A DNA stretch of 64,000 nucleotides. Source: Cyanobium sp. CACIAM 14 (GTDB lineage: Bacteria; Cyanobacteriota; Cyanobacteriia; PCC-6307; Cyanobiaceae). A program made the position numbers and the translations under genes. The notes beneath the pieces were generated by a model. That model ran no database searches. It had not been told where the DNA came from and was given only the letters and a program-made list of their open reading frames with translations. The stretch lies in assembly GCA_000708525.1 (NCBI GenBank), contig JMRP01000003.1:62001-126000 (forward strand), written 5' to 3'. This document shows, in pieces, positions 26,540 to 36,004 of this stretch. Numbering within the stretch: position 1 is the first letter of the stretch; each line of letters begins with the position of its first letter.

Positions 26540-27250
26540 ATGTGCGGCCGTTACTCCCTCACCACCTCTCTCGACAAGCTGCTGCCGCGGCTGCGGGGCC
26601 CGCTGCCACCGGGGCTGGCGGAGCACTTCGCCCCCCGCCCCCAGGTGCGGCCCGGCGAACCGGTACTGCTGCAGCGTCAGGAGCACGGGCAGCTCCAGGT
26701 GGCCCTGGCGCTCTGGGGCTTCGTGCCCGACTGGTCGCGGGACCCTCGGACGACTCGCCGGCCCATCAACGCCCGCAGCGAGACGGTGGCGGAGAAACCC
26801 TTCTTCCGCGGCGCCTGGCGCCACCGCCGCGCCCTGATCCCCGCCGATGGCTTCTTTGAATGGCAGCCGCGAACGGTGGACGGCCATCCCTTCAAGCAGC
26901 CCTGGCTCTTCCGCCGCCGGGACCGGCGGACCTTCTGGCTCGGCGGGCTCTGGGACCGCTGGCTGGGAAGGGACGGCGGGGAACTCGAGTCCTGCGTGGT
27001 GCTCACCACCGCCCCCAACGACCTGCTGGCCCGGGTGCACGACCGCATGCCGGTGGTCATTCCCGACGGGCTCGAGGAGGCCTGGCTGGAGTCCGTCGAT
27101 GGGCCGGCGCTGCGGGCCCTTGAGCCCCTGATGGCGCCCTGGGACCCGGCCGCCTGGGAGGCGGTGAAGCTGGAGCGGCTGCCGGGGGAGACCGCCCTTC
27201 AGCAGCTGGATCTGCTGGCTCATCCTCCGGGTGAGACCGCCGGCGGCTAA
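26540..27250 (+). CDS. SRAP-domain protein (YedK/HMCES family)
   Basis: 236 aa from ATG at 26540, beginning MCGRYSLTT: Cys2 is the catalytic residue that forms a thiazolidine crosslink to abasic sites in single-stranded DNA. Other family blocks are WGFVPDW, INARSETV, RRALIPADGFFEWQ and LTTAPNDLLARVHDRMPVVI, whose His completes the active site. The protein shields abasic sites during replication. No SOS box was seen in the 124-bp gap to ftsH. Two genes follow on the same strand (Nif11, DUF427). Confidence 0.93.
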   Translation: MCGRYSLTTSLDKLLPRLRGPLPPGLAEHFAPRPQVRPGEPVLLQRQEHGQLQVALALWGFVPDWSRDPRTTRRPINARSETVAEKPFFRGAWRHRRALIPADGFFEWQPRTVDGHPFKQPWLFRRRDRRTFWLGGLWDRWLGRDGGELESCVVLTTAPNDLLARVHDRMPVVIPDGLEEAWLESVDGPALRALEPLMAPWDPAAWEAVKLERLPGETALQQLDLLAHPPGETAGG

Positions 27251-27276
27251 ACAGGAGGTCCCTGCACGGCGATCCG

Positions 27277-27531
27277 ATGAGCCTCGAACAGCTGGACGCC
27301 TTCCTGGCCCATGCCAGGGGGGATGCCGCCCTCGATCGCCGGCTGCACGACAGCAGCGACCCCCCCGATCTGGAGACCTTCCTGGCCCTCGCCCGCGGCG
27401 CCGGCTTCGCCGTCGAGGAGGCCGATGTGATCGCCGCCCAGCAACGGGCCGAGGCCAGCCTCAGCGACGAGGAACTGCAGGCGCGGGCCGGTGAGGAGGC
27501 CCGCCGGCTGCGCCACTTCATTCCCGGCTGA
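27277..27531 (+). CDS. Nif11-domain small protein
   Basis: 84 aa, ATG start. MSLEQLDAFLAHARGDAALD and TFLALARGAGFAVEEADVIA form the Nif11 domain, similar in layout to the one at 6092-6307. The tail is charged and ends HFIPG, with no double glycine and no core peptide. Lies between the SRAP gene (26 bp) and the DUF427 gene (5 bp), so probably co-transcribed with both. Function unknown. Confidence 0.72.
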   Translation: MSLEQLDAFLAHARGDAALDRRLHDSSDPPDLETFLALARGAGFAVEEADVIAAQQRAEASLSDEELQARAGEEARRLRHFIPG

Positions 27532-27536
27532 GCGCC

Positions 27537-28019
27537 ATGGTGGAGCGTGCGGCCGACTACCCGCGCCCGCCGGCCCTGGTGCCCTGCACCCGGCACGTAC
27601 GTGTGGAGGCCCTGGGCCGCGTGTGGTGCGACACCCGCCACAGCCTGCGGGTGCTCGAGACGTTCCATCCCCCCGTCTTCTACTTCCGCCCAGAGGACGT
27701 CGATCTGACCCTGCTGGAGCCGGTTGCCGGCTCGAGTTTCTGTGAATGGAAGGGCCTGGCGCGCTACTTCGATCTGGTGGCGGCCGAGGCTGGTGGCGCC
27801 GAGGAGCGGCGGCGCCGGGCGGTGTGGAGCTACCCCTCGCCCACCCCGGCCTTCGCCCCCCTGGCCGGTTGGCTGGCCTGCTACCCGGGCCTGATGGACG
27901 GTTGCTGGCTGGACGGGGAACAGGTGATCCCCCAGCCCGGCGGTTTCTATGGCGGCTGGATCACCCGTGACGTGGAGGGACCCTTCAAGGGCGATCCCCG
28001 CCACCCGGAGCTGATCTGA
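27537..28019 (+). CDS. DUF427-domain protein
   Basis: 160 aa. Typical DUF427 features: RVLETFHPPVFYFRPEDVDL, FCEWKGLARYFDL, and the C-terminal PGGFYGGWITRDVEGPFKG. The family adopts a small beta-rich fold; its biochemical role is not established. Start ATG lies 5 bp after the Nif11 stop. Confidence 0.85.
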   Translation: MVERAADYPRPPALVPCTRHVRVEALGRVWCDTRHSLRVLETFHPPVFYFRPEDVDLTLLEPVAGSSFCEWKGLARYFDLVAAEAGGAEERRRRAVWSYPSPTPAFAPLAGWLACYPGLMDGCWLDGEQVIPQPGGFYGGWITRDVEGPFKGDPRHPELI

Positions 28020-28071
28020 TGCCCGTCGGGACCCTTCCAGCGCAATCAGACTGGGACGCCCAGGCCGGCGG

Positions 28072-29250
28072 ATGCCCCTTCCATCCCCATCCCTCCACCG
28101 GCCCCGCTCCATGACCGGGATCCGCAACAGGCTGGCGCGCCTGCCCGCAGGCTGTCTGGTGCGCGCCACCCGGATGCGCTGGTCCCTGCAGGAATGGGCC
28201 CAGGCCCGACACTGGCTTCCAGTGGCGTCCTCCCTGCCCAGCCACAGCGTGCTGGTCCGGGACGGCCACTGGTGGCAGCACGATCCGGCCAACCCCGGCA
28301 CGTCGTTCTATTTCAGCCCCTCCGAGGGGCGGAGGCTGTTCGAGTCCCTGGTCAGCTCGCGGGGCGAGGAGGCGCGGATCTGCTCCTACGCGATCGACCG
28401 GGGCTGGCTGCTCAACACCTGGAGCGGGTTGATCGCGCTCTGCGCCGACCGGTCGGCCGCCCAGGAGGTGTCCTCCGGCTGCGGAGACCGACTGGCGGTG
28501 GGGCCCAGGTTCCACAGGATCGAGGACTCCTTCGTCGCCCTGCAGCGCAACCAGAGCAACTACGCCCACTTCCTGGTGGAGGTGGCGAGCTCCCTGCTGG
28601 CCTTCGAGAGACGCCTTGCAGCCTTTCCTCGCCTGACGATCGGGTCCCGATCCGGGAGGGAGATCCTGCGCCGGGCGGGATTCCGCCAGGAGATCGCCCT
28701 CGCCCCGCCCCAGTCCCTGCTGAGGGTCCGCCGGGTGGAGGTCATGAGGCTGCTTCCGTCGGGGTTTCTGCAGCCAGACCTGCTGCAGGAACTGGCCGCT
28801 CGGCTGCGGCACTCACTCGGACCGGCGGCCAGGGGGGCGGAGGTGGTGCTGCTGCTGCGTTCCCCCAGCGACTGCCGCCAGCTCGTCAACTGGCAGGAGC
28901 TCGTCGACCGGCTCAGACGCCGTTTCCCCGGCCTCGATGTCTTGTTTCCCGGCGAGCTTCCGCTGGAGGAGCAGATCCGCCGGCTGGCATCCGCCCGGAT
29001 CGTGCTGGCGTCCCAGGGGGCCCACGCCGTCAACCTCCTCTGGGCTGAACGACTGGAGCACTACATCGAAATCACCGCCAACGGCGACGGTTACGTGGCT
29101 GCGGTGGCCCAGGCTCTGGGCGCCAGGGTCCATCGCTTGTTCGGGGTTCCGGAGTCCAGGCCGGCGCATGAGCTCCCCTATCCCGAGCTGCAGTTCGCCG
29201 ATTTCCGGTTCGATCCCGGTCTTCTCGAGCCGGTGCTTCGCGACCTCTGA
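28072..29250 (+). CDS. GT61-family (DUF563) glycosyltransferase
   Basis: 392 aa from ATG at 28072; the ATG at 28111 (MTGIRNRLARL) is an equally good start. Family features are NYAHFLVEVASSLLAFE in the middle and RRLASARIVLASQGAHAVNL near the end, the latter matching the G.HGA.L.N block of GT61 (here with Gln-Gly-Ala-His). No membrane helix or signal peptide, so it should act in the cytoplasm on a glycan precursor. Acceptor and sugar unknown. It stands alone, convergent with ribD. Confidence 0.72.
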   Translation: MPLPSPSLHRPRSMTGIRNRLARLPAGCLVRATRMRWSLQEWAQARHWLPVASSLPSHSVLVRDGHWWQHDPANPGTSFYFSPSEGRRLFESLVSSRGEEARICSYAIDRGWLLNTWSGLIALCADRSAAQEVSSGCGDRLAVGPRFHRIEDSFVALQRNQSNYAHFLVEVASSLLAFERRLAAFPRLTIGSRSGREILRRAGFRQEIALAPPQSLLRVRRVEVMRLLPSGFLQPDLLQELAARLRHSLGPAARGAEVVLLLRSPSDCRQLVNWQELVDRLRRRFPGLDVLFPGELPLEEQIRRLASARIVLASQGAHAVNLLWAERLEHYIEITANGDGYVAAVAQALGARVHRLFGVPESRPAHELPYPELQFADFRFDPGLLEPVLRDL

Positions 29251-29266
29251 GCGCGGCAAGCCCAGC

Positions 29267-30427
29267 TCACCCCCGGGGCTCCGCAGGCGCGGAGAGTTCC
29301 CAGACCAGATCGTCGCCGATCCTGGACAGGAGCCCATGGCTCCATGGACGCCCCTCGGAGACCTGCTCCAGACCCAGGTCTCCCAGGGGCGTCCCGGCCG
29401 GCAGGCCCCCGAGCAGCTTCGGCGCGATCACGGCCGCCAGCTGCTGGATGCAGCCTTGGCGCAGCGCGGCAGTGGCCAGCTCCGGCCCGCATTCCCAGAG
29501 CACCCGGTTGCAGCCCCTCCTCGCGAGCTCCTCCATCAGCGCGGCCGGCTCACAGGCCGGCAGGGCCGCGATCGTCACCCCCCGTGCGGCCAGCTGCTCC
29601 AGCAGAGCGTGCTTCTGAGCCGGAATCCCGGGCCCATGGGCCAGCAGGGTGGGGGCCTCATGGCTCCAGAGGCGGGCCTGGGGCGGCAGGTCGAGGCTGC
29701 GGCTGAGCACCACGCGCAGCGGTTCGGAATGGCGCAGCCCCCGGCTGGTGAGCAGGGGGTCGTCGGAGCGGAGGGTGCCCCCTCCCACGATCACCGCATC
29801 GCAGCGGGCGCGCAGCCGATGCACCCAGCCGCGAGCCGCCTGGCCGCTGATCCACTGGCTGGCGCCGTTGGGCAGGGCCGTGCGGCCGTCGAGGCTCATG
29901 GCCCACTTGAGGACTCCCAGGGGCCGGCCGCTGGCGACCCGGTGCAGGAAGGGCCGGTTGAGCCGGCGGGCCTCGTCTTCGGCCACGCCTTCGATCACCT
30001 CCAGGCCCGCCGCCCTCAGCCGGGCGATGCCGCCACCGGCCACCAGGGGATGGGGATCGGCCATGGCCAGCACCACCCGCCGGATGCCGGCGGCGATCAC
30101 CGCCGCGCTGCAGGGCGGGGTACGCCCCTGGTGGCAGCAGGGTTCGAGGGTCACGACCAGGGTGCCGCCACGGGCCCGATCTCCTGCCTGCGCCAGGGCA
30201 CCCACCTCCGCATGGGGGCCACCGGCACGGGCATGGAAGCCCTCTCCCACCAGGCGCCCTCCGGCGTCGAGCACCACGGCGCCCACCAGGGGGTTGGGGC
30301 TGGTGCGCCCATCGCCCAGGGCGGCCAGCTGCAGGGCCCGCCGCATCCAGGGCAGCCAGGGTGAGGCGGCGGGAGCGTTCACCGCCGGCCCGGGGGAGGC
30401 TCCTGCCAGGCGGGAAGACTGCGCCAT
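29267..30427 (-). CDS. ribD: Bifunctional riboflavin deaminase/reductase RibD
   Basis: 386 aa, ATG. The N-terminal deaminase domain has the zinc site in GPHAEVGAL and LEPCCHQGRTPPCS. The C-terminal reductase domain has VLKWAMSLDGRTAL, GGGTLRSDDPLLTSR and ECGPELATAAL. It catalyses the second and third steps of riboflavin synthesis from GTP. Its 5' end overlaps the DUF3122 gene by 49 bp, so it is part of the GH116-DUF3122-ribD unit. Confidence 0.95.
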   Translation of the reverse strand: MAQSSRLAGASPGPAVNAPAASPWLPWMRRALQLAALGDGRTSPNPLVGAVVLDAGGRLVGEGFHARAGGPHAEVGALAQAGDRARGGTLVVTLEPCCHQGRTPPCSAAVIAAGIRRVVLAMADPHPLVAGGGIARLRAAGLEVIEGVAEDEARRLNRPFLHRVASGRPLGVLKWAMSLDGRTALPNGASQWISGQAARGWVHRLRARCDAVIVGGGTLRSDDPLLTSRGLRHSEPLRVVLSRSLDLPPQARLWSHEAPTLLAHGPGIPAQKHALLEQLAARGVTIAALPACEPAALMEELARRGCNRVLWECGPELATAALRQGCIQQLAAVIAPKLLGGLPAGTPLGDLGLEQVSEGRPWSHGLLSRIGDDLVWELSAPAEPRG

Positions 30428-30927
30428 TCGGCCACCACATAGGGAGGCACGGGCAACGTGGTGAACACGCCCGGCAACTCAAGACGCAGGGGCCGGTCCC
30501 GGCTCAGATCCGCCAGCAGCGGAGCCAGATCGAACTCGGCCGCGGCCGCCCGGCTGTCCCCCGCCAGCTTGGGGCTGGCGAGCGTCAGGTCGGCCAGTTC
30601 CCAGAGACGGCGGCCGCTGCTGACCAGAAGGGGGGTTGGATGGTCGATCCGCACCCTGCCTGGGTAGCCCACGATCCGCAGGCGCAGGGGGCCACCGGGT
30701 GGTCCCTCCCGGTAGGCCACCACCTGCCAGCTGCGCTGGTCCAGGTCCCGCAGGCTCTCGAGGCTGCGCACCACGCCGGTGGCGGTGACGGGATCGGGAT
30801 GGGCATGCAGCATGGCGGCGGCCGGCGCCGGCCGCCCCAGGAGCAGGGCGGCAGCGAGGGCCACCGACAGGCTCAGCATCGCTGCCGCCCGCGGCGTGCC
30901 TAGGCCCCAGGCGCGCGGCCAGCTCAT
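30379..30927 (-). CDS. DUF3122 exported protein
   Basis: 182 aa from ATG at 30927. A signal peptide (AAAMLSLSVALAAALLLG ... APAAA) precedes a domain with TATGVVRSLESLRDLDQRSWQVVAY and an end typical of DUF3122 (LPVPPYVVAEW). The family is mostly cyanobacterial and uncharacterised; likely periplasmic or lumenal. Start overlaps the GH116 stop by ATGA, and its end overlaps ribD by 49 bp. Confidence 0.78.
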   Translation of the reverse strand: MSWPRAWGLGTPRAAAMLSLSVALAAALLLGRPAPAAAMLHAHPDPVTATGVVRSLESLRDLDQRSWQVVAYREGPPGGPLRLRIVGYPGRVRIDHPTPLLVSSGRRLWELADLTLASPKLAGDSRAAAAEFDLAPLLADLSRDRPLRLELPGVFTTLPVPPYVVAEWRSLPAWQEPPPGRR

Positions 30928-33452
30928 GGCAGGCGGTCCGCTCCCGGGATCGGCTGCCAGCCGGTGTGGGTGGCCCAGAGCGCCCAGATCGCCATGGCCC
31001 GCAGGTAGTGACAGGCGCGGTAGGTGCGGGCGGCGGTGATTGCCTCGGGGGTGCGGAACTGCAGCCCGCCTTCGTAGATCTGCCGCACCACTGCAGTGGT
31101 GATGGCGAAGGCGGTGTCGCTCTGACCCATCAGCCGGTAGTAGGCCGCCAGCCCGAAGTTGATCCCGGTCCACACCTCGAGTGGATGGGTGCCCTTGGGA
31201 TCGAGGGGGGTGCCATCGCGGCGCAGGCCGTTGGCCACTCCCAGCCGCCCTCCCTCGAAGGCGGCAAAGCAGGCCTGGCGGATGGCCTCCAGTGCGGAGA
31301 GGGCCCGCTCCTCGGCCACCACCGCCGGCAGCCCCAGCAGCCGGGCGTAGAAGTCCCCGCAGAGCTGGTCGGCCATCACCACCGGCGTGCCGCTGCCGGC
31401 ATCGATGGCGTAGTACTCCCCGTTCCAGAGCAGGGCATCGAAGTGGCGCCGCGATTGCTCCAGCCAGAGGCCGAAGCGCCGCTGCTCCTCGGCGGTGTCG
31501 AGCCCCAGCTCCAGCTGCAGCCGCTGGCCGATGGCCAGAGCCGCCTCCAGGGCGGCGATCCAGAGGGCGCCGCAGTAGGCGCTCACTCCCTGCAGGGGCC
31601 AGTCGTCGAAGGTCTGGTCGGGGGCGCCGCCGTTGTCAGGCAGACCGTCGTCGTTGACATCGAAGCGTTTGAGGTACTCCAGGGCGGTCACCGCCGCCGG
31701 CCAGCAGTCCGCCAGGAAACGGATATCCGTTCCTGTGGGAGCCAGGGTGTAGGTCCGCCAGACCTGCAGCACGAAATCGCTGGCCAGGTCCTTCCAGAGG
31801 TTGCAGTCCTGGTAGGCGGTGTAGTTGGTGGCCTCGAAGGGACGCTCGTTGGGGGCGCCCAGGTCGTGGGGGGTGGCGCCGGCCAGCTTGCGGGGGGCCT
31901 CCACCCGGCCGCGCCCCTGGGTGAAGTACCAGCCGATGGGCCGGGGCGTGGGATCGGCGGCGGGGATGGCGCGGGCGAAGCTGCGCAGCACGGCCTTGTC
32001 CAGTTCGGGCCAGAGCTGCAGCAGGGCGAAGGAGCCGTAGAGCCGCACGTCCAGGCTTTCGTACCAGGCATAGTCGAGACACTCGAGCACACCGAAGCCC
32101 CCCACCGGATCCTCCGGGCTGGCCGCCGTCCAGAGGCTGCCGCCGCTGGCCAGGTCGTAGAGCTCGTTCAGCAGGGCCATGCGCAGGGGCTCCGGCAGGT
32201 CGTGACGCCCCACCACCGGCGCCTGCCAGGCCTCGATCGCCTCGCGCCACTGACGCCAGTCGCGCAGCGCCTCGGCGGCGATGGCGGCGGCGTTGTCGCC
32301 GCCCGCCCCGAACACATCGGTGTAGCGCCGCAGGGCCCGGCTGCCGCTGGCGAAGGCCGTCACCGGCAGGTCCCAGCTGATGACGACGGGGATCTCGAGG
32401 CTCTCCCCCGGTTGCAGCCGGCAGCGCACGGCCAGGGCGGCGCTGGCGGGGTCGTGGGCGCGGCTGCGGCGGTCGTTGTCGCTCTCGGGGATCGAGCCGT
32501 CACGGCTGAAGGGCTCCCAGAGCTCCGCCCCGGTGCCGCTGGGATCCCAGCGGCTGCAGCGGAACACCTCCACCGCCTCCATGCCGGGGGTGGCGGCGTC
32601 GGGCACGGCCAGGCACCACTGCCCCTGGCCTTCGCCGATCGGGTCGGAGGGCATGCCCTCCAGCAGGATGCCGCGCAGCCCCGGAGCCTCCACGCAGCGG
32701 TTGCGCTGGCCTTCGGTGGCGCCGATCGCCGGCACGTAGTTGTGCTCGGGGCTGCCGTCGTCGCGGAAGTGCACCGTCGCCGCCGGATCGGTGTTGGTGA
32801 ACCAGCCGACGGTGTTGCGCCAGCTCAGCAGCAGGGAGAGATCGAGCGGCGCGTCGCCGGGGTTGCGCAGGCTCCAGCGGAACACCGCCACCGGGTAACT
32901 GGTGCGCAGGTAGTCGCCCGGCAGGATGGGGCTGAAGGCTTCCGCGCTCACCTCGGCGGTGAAGACGCCGGTGTGGTTCCAGGCACACACCGGATAGCGG
33001 GCCGCCACCGTGCCGGTGCTGCGCTCGGGAGTGCTGGCGGGATACCACTGCCAGGCGCCGAGCGGCGGCGGCCCCCCGCCTTTCCCGGGGGTGTCGCCCC
33101 TGGTGGCATCGCCCACCGGGGCGGTGGCCAGGGCATGGGCGCGGCGGCCGGTTCCGTCGCTCTCGAACAGGGCGAACTGGCAGTCGGGAATCACCCCGAA
33201 CCAGTGCTCCCCCCCATCGAGGTGCCAGAGATTGAAGCTGCCGTCGGGGGCACGACCGATGCAGCCGGCGCCAAACCCGCCCAGCGGCATGCCGTGGTTG
33301 GGGCCGTCGTCGATGTTGCTGGCGTAGCGGACCGTGTAGGGGGTCTCCCAGCCGAGGCCGAAGGGCCGCTGCCAGCTGGCGGCGGGGGCCTGCCACCCTG
33401 CGGGGCCGCTGCGGCCCAGGTTCCGGAGGGCGGAGAGGCCGAACGGCGGCAT
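30924..33452 (-). CDS. GH116 family beta-glucosidase/glucosylceramidase-like enzyme
   Basis: 842 aa, ATG. The N-terminal beta domain begins with GMPLGGFGAGCIGRAPDGSF; the C-terminal (alpha/alpha)6 barrel has YAWYESLDVRLYGSFALLQ and NDDGLPDNGGAPDQTFDDW, the region with the acid/base aspartate of the family. Related enzymes cleave beta-glucosides, including glucosylceramide in animals. No signal peptide, so cytosolic action on an internal glucoside, for example glucosylglycerol-like or glycolipid substrates, is possible but unproved. First gene of a coupled unit with DUF3122 and ribD. Confidence 0.85.
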   Translation of the reverse strand: MPPFGLSALRNLGRSGPAGWQAPAASWQRPFGLGWETPYTVRYASNIDDGPNHGMPLGGFGAGCIGRAPDGSFNLWHLDGGEHWFGVIPDCQFALFESDGTGRRAHALATAPVGDATRGDTPGKGGGPPPLGAWQWYPASTPERSTGTVAARYPVCAWNHTGVFTAEVSAEAFSPILPGDYLRTSYPVAVFRWSLRNPGDAPLDLSLLLSWRNTVGWFTNTDPAATVHFRDDGSPEHNYVPAIGATEGQRNRCVEAPGLRGILLEGMPSDPIGEGQGQWCLAVPDAATPGMEAVEVFRCSRWDPSGTGAELWEPFSRDGSIPESDNDRRSRAHDPASAALAVRCRLQPGESLEIPVVISWDLPVTAFASGSRALRRYTDVFGAGGDNAAAIAAEALRDWRQWREAIEAWQAPVVGRHDLPEPLRMALLNELYDLASGGSLWTAASPEDPVGGFGVLECLDYAWYESLDVRLYGSFALLQLWPELDKAVLRSFARAIPAADPTPRPIGWYFTQGRGRVEAPRKLAGATPHDLGAPNERPFEATNYTAYQDCNLWKDLASDFVLQVWRTYTLAPTGTDIRFLADCWPAAVTALEYLKRFDVNDDGLPDNGGAPDQTFDDWPLQGVSAYCGALWIAALEAALAIGQRLQLELGLDTAEEQRRFGLWLEQSRRHFDALLWNGEYYAIDAGSGTPVVMADQLCGDFYARLLGLPAVVAEERALSALEAIRQACFAAFEGGRLGVANGLRRDGTPLDPKGTHPLEVWTGINFGLAAYYRLMGQSDTAFAITTAVVRQIYEGGLQFRTPEAITAARTYRACHYLRAMAIWALWATHTGWQPIPGADRLP

Positions 33453-33579
33453 CGGGCTGCTGAAGGTGGCCCCCAGCTTGTCAGAGGCCGGCGGGCGGTG
33501 CGGCGGCTGGCCCTGGCGATGCCGAACAGCGGAAGGCCGGCGAAACCATCTTTAACGTGCCCCCAGTCGTTGCTGCGGC

Positions 33580-35727
33580 TTGAACCCCTTGGCGCCACAT
33601 TCGGGAGCGGACCTCTGGCCGCAGCAACGGTCCAGGGCCTACCGCCCAGAGATCGACGGGCTTCGGGCCGTGGCTGTGATCGCCGTGCTGATCAACCATC
33701 TCGACGCCCGCTGGCTGCCGGGTGGATTTCTGGGGGTGGACATCTTCTTCGTGATCTCGGGGTACGTCGTGACCTCCTCCCTGCTGGCCCGGCAGGACGT
33801 CGATCGATGGCAGTTTCTGAAGGGGTTCTATCAACGCAGGATCCGGCGTCTGCTACCGGCCTTGGTAGTCAACGTTACGGTCGTTTCGGTGCTCTTCTCC
33901 CTGTTCGTCTCCCCGCTGGATGATTTCTTCGCGCCGGTGATGCGGACAGGGACCGCTGCCCTCTTCGGAGTTTCCAATCTTTATCTGCTGAGGCAGGGAT
34001 CCAACTATTTCGCCAGCGACACCCACTTCAATGTGTTCATGCACACCTGGTCGCTGGGTGTCGAGGAACAATTTTATCTGGTCTGGCCAGCGGTTCTGCT
34101 GGTCTGCGGTCTGGGGGTGAAGGCGGCCGATCGCCCGGGTCTGCGTCGGCTGAAGATCCTCGGCATCGTGCTGCTTGCGGCATCCCTGGCGCTCTACCTG
34201 GGCCTGAGTCTCCGGGGTAGCCCGGAGCGTGCCTTCTTCCTGACGCCGGCCCGGTTCTGGGAGCTCACGGCGGGTTGCGGCGCCTACCTGATCCACCGCG
34301 GCAGCGGCAGTGCCCGGGATCTCGGCCAGCGGCTGGCCCTGGGCCGGTGGCGAGGTCTGCTGAGTTTCCTGGCGCTGCTGGGCCTACTGGCGCTGCTGCT
34401 GCTGCCGGAGCGCTGGCGGCTGGCCACCACCCTGGGGATCACGGCGCTGACGGTGGCCCTGCTGATCGTGCTGCAGGCCGGCAGCGGCATCGGCCGGTGG
34501 CTCTGCCATCCGCTCTCCCTGGGGATCGGGGTGTCCTCCTATTCGCTCTACCTCTGGCACTGGCCGGTGATCGTGCTGGCCCGCTGGACGGTCGGCGTCT
34601 CCGCCCTGACCCTGCTGCCGATCCTGGTAATGATCACCCTGGCCACGGCACTCTCCTACCAGCTCGAATGCCGGTTCCGCTACGGCCACCCGGTCCTTCC
34701 CGCGATGGGAGGCGCCGCTCTGGCCTACCCGGCGATGACGCTGCTGGCCTCCATCGCCAGTGTGGCTCTCCAGGGTCCGCTGATGGGCCGCCTCTTCCTC
34801 GGCCACAGGGGCGAGGGCCTCAGCGGCACGGTCAACATGAAGCGCATCGACGGGACCACCGTCGACACGGTGCACTGCTTCCAGGAACCGACGGATCCTC
34901 TCCCCGGCCAGGATCGCCCCGAACGCTGCCTGGCCCGGATGGGATCCGGCCGGCCCACCCTCCATTTCGAGGGAGACAGTCTCACCCACATGCTGATTCC
35001 GCTCGGTGGGAAGCTCCTGGCCAGTGGTCGCTTCAACGTGGCCTTCCAGGCCCGGGGAGGATGCCCGGTGCCCCACTTCTCGCCCTGGAGTGAGGGGCGG
35101 GACGCCCTGGAGCGCTACCGCCTCTGCCGGTCCTACGCGGACCTTCAGATGGAGCGCCTGCTGCCCCGCCTGGCACCGGGAGATCGCCTCATCCTGGTCT
35201 CCAATCTCGGCGGCTACTTCGACCGGCTGCAGGGCCGGCAGCGCCGCCGTGCGGAGAGTTCCTACACGGCGGCCATTCGCACCCTGGCCGCTGCCCTGCG
35301 CCAGAGGGGCGCCGGCCTGATCATCGTGGGGCCGATGCCCGTGTTCCCGGACAACATGATCACCGGGCCGCTGACCCTCTGTCAGCGGGAGTGGTTCCGT
35401 CCAGCCTGGGCCCTGGCTCCCCAGTGCCGGTCGCAGCGGGTCTCCCGACAGCAGCAGATCGAGCGCGTCGCTCCCCTGCTCCGGTTCCTCGAGCAGCTCG
35501 TGGCGACGACCCCTGGCACGGCGCTGTTCAGGCCGTTCGACAGCATTTGTCCGCCAGGGGTGTCCTTCTGCTCCACCCACCGGGGGGATGCCCTCCTCTA
35601 CAGCGATGGCACCCATCTCACCAACGCCGGGGCCCTGCTGCTCTACCCCCGGCTGATGGCGTTCCTCGAGGACCAGGCCACCCCCAGGTCCACCGCCACT
35701 CGCCGAGGTCAGCCGCCCGAGAGCTGA
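33580..35727 (+). CDS. Membrane acyltransferase (OafA/YrhL type) with C-terminal SGNH domain
   Basis: 715 aa; the only start near the family's beginning is TTG at 33580. The acyltransferase-3 domain opens with YRPEIDGLRAVAVIAVLINH (catalytic His in the INH block) and GFLGVDIFFVISGYV, followed by ~10 helices and FMHTWSLGVEEQFY. The C-terminal ~280 residues form an outer SGNH-like domain (LHFEGDSLTHML; YSDGTHLT with the Asp-His pair). Such proteins O-acetylate lipid-linked or exported polysaccharide. Diverges from the GH116 gene. Confidence 0.9.
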   Translation: MNPLAPHSGADLWPQQRSRAYRPEIDGLRAVAVIAVLINHLDARWLPGGFLGVDIFFVISGYVVTSSLLARQDVDRWQFLKGFYQRRIRRLLPALVVNVTVVSVLFSLFVSPLDDFFAPVMRTGTAALFGVSNLYLLRQGSNYFASDTHFNVFMHTWSLGVEEQFYLVWPAVLLVCGLGVKAADRPGLRRLKILGIVLLAASLALYLGLSLRGSPERAFFLTPARFWELTAGCGAYLIHRGSGSARDLGQRLALGRWRGLLSFLALLGLLALLLLPERWRLATTLGITALTVALLIVLQAGSGIGRWLCHPLSLGIGVSSYSLYLWHWPVIVLARWTVGVSALTLLPILVMITLATALSYQLECRFRYGHPVLPAMGGAALAYPAMTLLASIASVALQGPLMGRLFLGHRGEGLSGTVNMKRIDGTTVDTVHCFQEPTDPLPGQDRPERCLARMGSGRPTLHFEGDSLTHMLIPLGGKLLASGRFNVAFQARGGCPVPHFSPWSEGRDALERYRLCRSYADLQMERLLPRLAPGDRLILVSNLGGYFDRLQGRQRRRAESSYTAAIRTLAAALRQRGAGLIIVGPMPVFPDNMITGPLTLCQREWFRPAWALAPQCRSQRVSRQQQIERVAPLLRFLEQLVATTPGTALFRPFDSICPPGVSFCSTHRGDALLYSDGTHLTNAGALLLYPRLMAFLEDQATPRSTATRRGQPPES

Positions 35728-35960
35728 TCGTTGCCCAGCTCCTGCTCGATCAGGGCATCGAGGGTGATGGCACTGCGCACCAGCGACTGATAGCGCTGCA
35801 CCACCCGGCGGTTGCGCTCCAGCCAGCTGCCGGTGTCCGCGCTGCCGGCCAGGAGACCACCGCCCGCGCCGCCCCTCTCGTCATCGAGCAGTTCGAGATC
35901 GTCCTGGTGGGCCAGCAGGGCCAGCACCAGGGCGTGGATCCGCTGGCGTCGATCACTCAT
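35709..35960 (-). CDS. Small conserved-looking protein of unknown function
   Basis: 83 aa from ATG at 35960. Two likely helices (RRQRIHALVLALLAHQDDLE and RRVVQRYQSLVRSAITLDAL) are joined by a Gly-rich turn. No membrane segment. It overlaps the end of the acyltransferase gene by 19 bp on the opposite strand and is divergent from cobL (44 bp). No family recognised. Confidence 0.55.
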   Translation of the reverse strand: MSDRRQRIHALVLALLAHQDDLELLDDERGGAGGGLLAGSADTGSWLERNRRVVQRYQSLVRSAITLDALIEQELGNDQLSGG

Positions 35961-36004
35961 GGCAGGGGCTGGGGGCGGGGCTTGGCAGGCGCCTCGGGAG
36001 CATC

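Noticed and set aside
35961..36004. Possible cobalamin riboswitch before cobL
   Set aside because: The gap is only 44 bp and has no recognisable B12-box or folded aptamer.
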